Shown piece after piece: positions 63,347 through 64,000 of a stretch of 64,000 bases of DNA (position 1 is the first letter of the stretch; each line of letters starts with the position of its first letter). Location: assembly GCA_964606325.1 (NCBI GenBank), contig CAZSGE010000001.1, forward strand, positions 124,001-188,000. The letters are read 5' to 3'. The notes below the pieces were generated by a model. That model was not told where the DNA came from and did no database searches. It saw only the letters and a program-made list of their open reading frames with translations. The stretch is from Berkiella sp964606325. Lineage in GTDB: Bacteria > Pseudomonadota > Gammaproteobacteria > Berkiellales > Berkiellaceae. Both the position numbers and the translations under genes were made by a program.

Positions 63347-64000
63347 ATGAAAGTCGAACTTACCAATTGCTACGTACTACATTCTCGTCCTTTCAAAGAC
63401 TCTAGTGCTTTGTTGGAATGCTTTAGTGCGCAATATGGTTTGGTCACACTGATTGCCAAGGGGGCTAAAAGACCCCGTTCGCGCTTACAAGGGATCATCC
63501 AACCCTTTATGTTATTGCAAATGAGCTGGTTTGGAAAAAGTGAGCTTAAAACATTATCTCAAGTTGAAGCCACAGTTATTTATCCTAAACTCTCTGGGCA
63601 TAAATTATTATTGGGTTTATATTTAAATGAATTGTTAGTGCGCTTGCTGCAACATCAAGACTCTCACCCAAATTTGTTTGTCGATTACGATAATACCATT
63701 ACCGCTTTGGCCCAAACGGATAATGAGCAACAGTTACAGATGATTTTGCGACAATTTGAATTAAAATTGGTGGCTGAATTAGGCTATGGCATTGATTTAT
63801 TTCATGATGCCAGAACAGGTTTGAGCATTTCTCCTGAATTGCTATATTGTTTTGATGCGACGATAGGGATACTAGAAGCCTCAAGTGGCTCCCTTGCGCA
63901 GCAATTAACCATTTCTGGCGCAAGTTTAATTGCCTTACAAACAGGTGTTTGTGAAAATGAAACCCAATTACGTGAGGCTAAAAAATTGATGCGCTTTGTG
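63347..64000 (+). CDS. recO: DNA repair protein RecO, N-terminal part (3' end off window)
   Basis: RecO loads RecA onto SSB-coated DNA with RecR. From ATG 63347 (GTGGGG upstream) the frame stays open for 218 codons to the end of the window. The N-terminal OB-fold (VLHSRPFKDSSALLECFSAQ... LVTLIAKGAKRPRSRLQG) and the helical LGLYLNELLVRLL and LRQFELKLVAELGYGIDL blocks are characteristic. era-recO is a conserved order. Confidence 0.93.
   Translation, partial: MKVELTNCYVLHSRPFKDSSALLECFSAQYGLVTLIAKGAKRPRSRLQGIIQPFMLLQMSWFGKSELKTLSQVEATVIYPKLSGHKLLLGLYLNELLVRLLQHQDSHPNLFVDYDNTITALAQTDNEQQLQMILRQFELKLVAELGYGIDLFHDARTGLSISPELLYCFDATIGILEASSGSLAQQLTISGASLIALQTGVCENETQLREAKKLMRFV

Noticed and set aside
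1..64000. CRISPR array, complete insertion sequence, prophage or rRNA/tRNA genes
   Set aside because: No regularly spaced repeats, transposase, integrase or phage structural genes, and no recognisable rRNA or tRNA sequence were seen.

Overview
The window is a 64 kb chromosomal segment of a low-GC, AT-rich gammaproteobacterium. Its housekeeping blocks keep orders familiar from gammaproteobacteria: hscA-fdx-iscX / ndk-rlmN-pilF / hisS-yfgM-bamB-der, guaB-guaA-tadA, rpfE-recJ-prfB-lysS, sdhE-ygfX, rpoE-rseA-degP and lepA-lepB-DUF4845-rnc-era-recO. Between them sit long genes typical of intracellular bacteria: a eukaryotic-like protein kinase, an OTU-like cysteine protease, an ankyrin protein, a GHSRGG hydrolase of 1174 residues and a 1439-residue protein of unknown function. 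This mix suggests a Legionellales-type host-associated organism (Legionella, Coxiella or Berkiella-like). That placement is inference; no rRNA or tRNA gene was recognised.

Layout. 1-4.4 kb: end of the iron-sulfur operon, ndk, rlmN, pilF. 4.4-5.9 kb: a small insertion with a bacteriocin-like peptide, an unknown protein and a glycine-zipper lipoprotein, where rodZ and ispG often lie in relatives. 6.0-10.6 kb: hisS, yfgM, bamB, der. 10.8-12.8 kb: kinase. 12.9-17.7 kb: xseA and the guanine nucleotide genes. 17.9-24 kb: hydrolase, ankyrin and PilZ-like proteins. 24.3-30.6 kb: purL, maeA, cytochrome b561. 30.7-36.5 kb: two large helical unknowns transcribed divergently. 36.5-42.5 kb: Mth938-like gene, rpfE, recJ, prfB (with its +1 frameshift), lysS. 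42.6-45 kb: Ppx/GppA-like protein and a cytidine deaminase. 45.1-51.3 kb: an amino-acid/peptide metabolic cluster. 51.4-54.8 kb: HDOD, ygfZ, DUF924, sdhE, ygfX. 54.9-58.4 kb: rpoE, a short rseA, the OTU-like gene, degP. 58.7-64 kb: lepA to recO, cut by the window end.

Three observations stand out. (1) Two intergenic elements (1870-1965 and 39741-39838) share a conserved core and inner hairpin but have outer stems of different sequence that are each almost perfectly self-complementary, which suggests a structured RNA or an element that inserts into palindromes. (2) The 45.1-51.3 kb cluster joins a class I aminoacyl-tRNA-synthetase-like protein, a DUF1611/DgcN protein, a dipeptide epimerase, a YkvI-type transporter and a divergent ATP-grasp ligase. 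Its operon has a terminator with nine U's just before the first start codon and a short aromatic-rich leader ORF, so it looks attenuated. (3) Several putative effectors are inserted in housekeeping operons, among them the OTU-like gene between rseA and degP, next to an RseA that has no membrane segment. One assembly gap (ten N) lies inside the DUF1611 gene.
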